Assembly: GCA_036244855.1 (NCBI GenBank)
Contig: BQKZ01007506.1
Location: forward strand, 1-29,360
Length of the DNA: 29,360 nt
Direction: 5' to 3'
DNA from: Temnopleurus reevesii
Taxonomy: Eukaryota > Echinodermata > Echinoidea > Temnopleuroida > Temnopleuridae
Part shown: positions 28,734-29,360 of the stretch, piece after piece
Layout: each line of letters begins with the position of its first letter
How positions within the stretch are numbered: position 1 is the stretch's first letter
Translations under genes and position numbers: made by a program
The notes under the pieces: model-generated
What the model was told of the DNA's origin: nothing
The model's database searches: none
The model's input: only the letters and a program-made list of their open reading frames with translations

Positions 28734-29360
28734 AATGTTGTTAGCGTGGCGCCTTACTTACTAACTAAGTTTAAATCATACTTAAGTTACAATAACATTT
28801 TTATAAGGCCTACAAATTACAAAATCTGTACACTACTTCCTAATACTAGGCCAGTACAATAGTTTCATATTTCATTAATTCATCATATTGTAGGGTATGG
28901 AAATTAACGTTGTTGGTATATAAAATAAATGTCTTTCTATCCTCTAAGTATCAAAGGGTAGCGTGGAGATAAACTAAAGATGAACTCAGGAGAACACATA
29001 AGAAAGGGAACTTGAAACGGTGAAGTCCAGTACTGCTCTGATTTTATTACTAAAACAAGATGGCTACTTTGCCTGCTGGTTCACATCAAATTAACATATA
29101 TACATATTAACATATTCAAATGGATCAATAAACAAAGGATAAAGTGGATACACCTAACTAAAATGGACAAACCCTATTCATGAAAAGAACCAATAAGAGA
29201 TAAGGGATGAGGCGACAAAAGGGAGGAGGAGAATGACCATGAAAGAATGTAAGAATGATCTGAGCTAAATGAGCTGAACTAAAGAGTCAGGTGAGTGATG
29301 TAATGAGTGAGCACACCTGAATAGAGAAGGAATGGAGAAGCATGGCAGATTGAAAGGAAG
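28734..29360. other. Non-coding right end of the window
   Basis: AT-rich, then purine-rich after about 29140, with no supported gene. An ATG in good context at 29060 opens only a very short frame. The first exon of CNEP1R1 or of the unidentified minus-strand gene could lie here or beyond. Confidence 0.35.

Overview
This is a eukaryotic, intron-bearing, AT-rich window, most likely from a marine invertebrate deuterostome such as an echinoderm. That assignment is inference. It rests on long introns with canonical GT/AG junctions, one gene clearly orthologous to a metazoan nuclear-envelope protein, and many short inverted-repeat transposons and tRNA-derived SINEs. No bacterial-type operons, CRISPR arrays, rRNA genes or intact tRNA genes are visible. 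Most of the short open frames are chance.

Layout: (1) 147-638 (+), the last coding exon of a Ser-rich, disordered protein I do not recognise. (2) 639-5575, long non-coding DNA with an approximately 625-bp inverted-repeat element and a small palindrome. (3) 5585-5805 (+), a promoter with two perfect CRE octamers and a short first coding exon, next to a 174-bp hairpin. (4) 5938-9119, the same 1.59-kb block twice in tandem, joined at a single N and very probably an assembly artefact. (5) 9614-9906, a perfect 275-bp palindrome flanked by 9-bp direct repeats. (6) 10566-14661 (+), a complete three-exon gene for a predicted 160-residue protein with an N-terminal chromodomain and a C-terminal membrane segment. 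A 3' UTR with about five degenerate repeats follows. Intron 1 holds a truncated CR1/L2-like LINE and intron 2 holds several MITEs. (7) 15854-24600, mainly non-coding DNA with many MITEs, three SINE copies and microsatellites. (8) 24636-27695 (-), four exons of a CNEP1R1 (TMEM188) orthologue, with its first and last coding exons not found. (9) 27837-28543 (-), two unrecognised coding-like blocks, one echoed by a 35-bp copy at 28699-28733.

The most interesting object is the chromodomain gene. Three exons joined in frame give a reader domain with an intact aromatic cage, a basic Ser/Thr-Pro linker and a single tail-anchor-like helix. This suggests a membrane tether for methylated chromatin. A small TA-flanked MITE just inside intron 2 supplies both a stop codon and an overlapping AATAAA, so a truncated isoform without the membrane anchor could be made. 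The gene is convergent with CNEP1R1, itself a nuclear-envelope/ER membrane protein. A functional link between the two is speculation.
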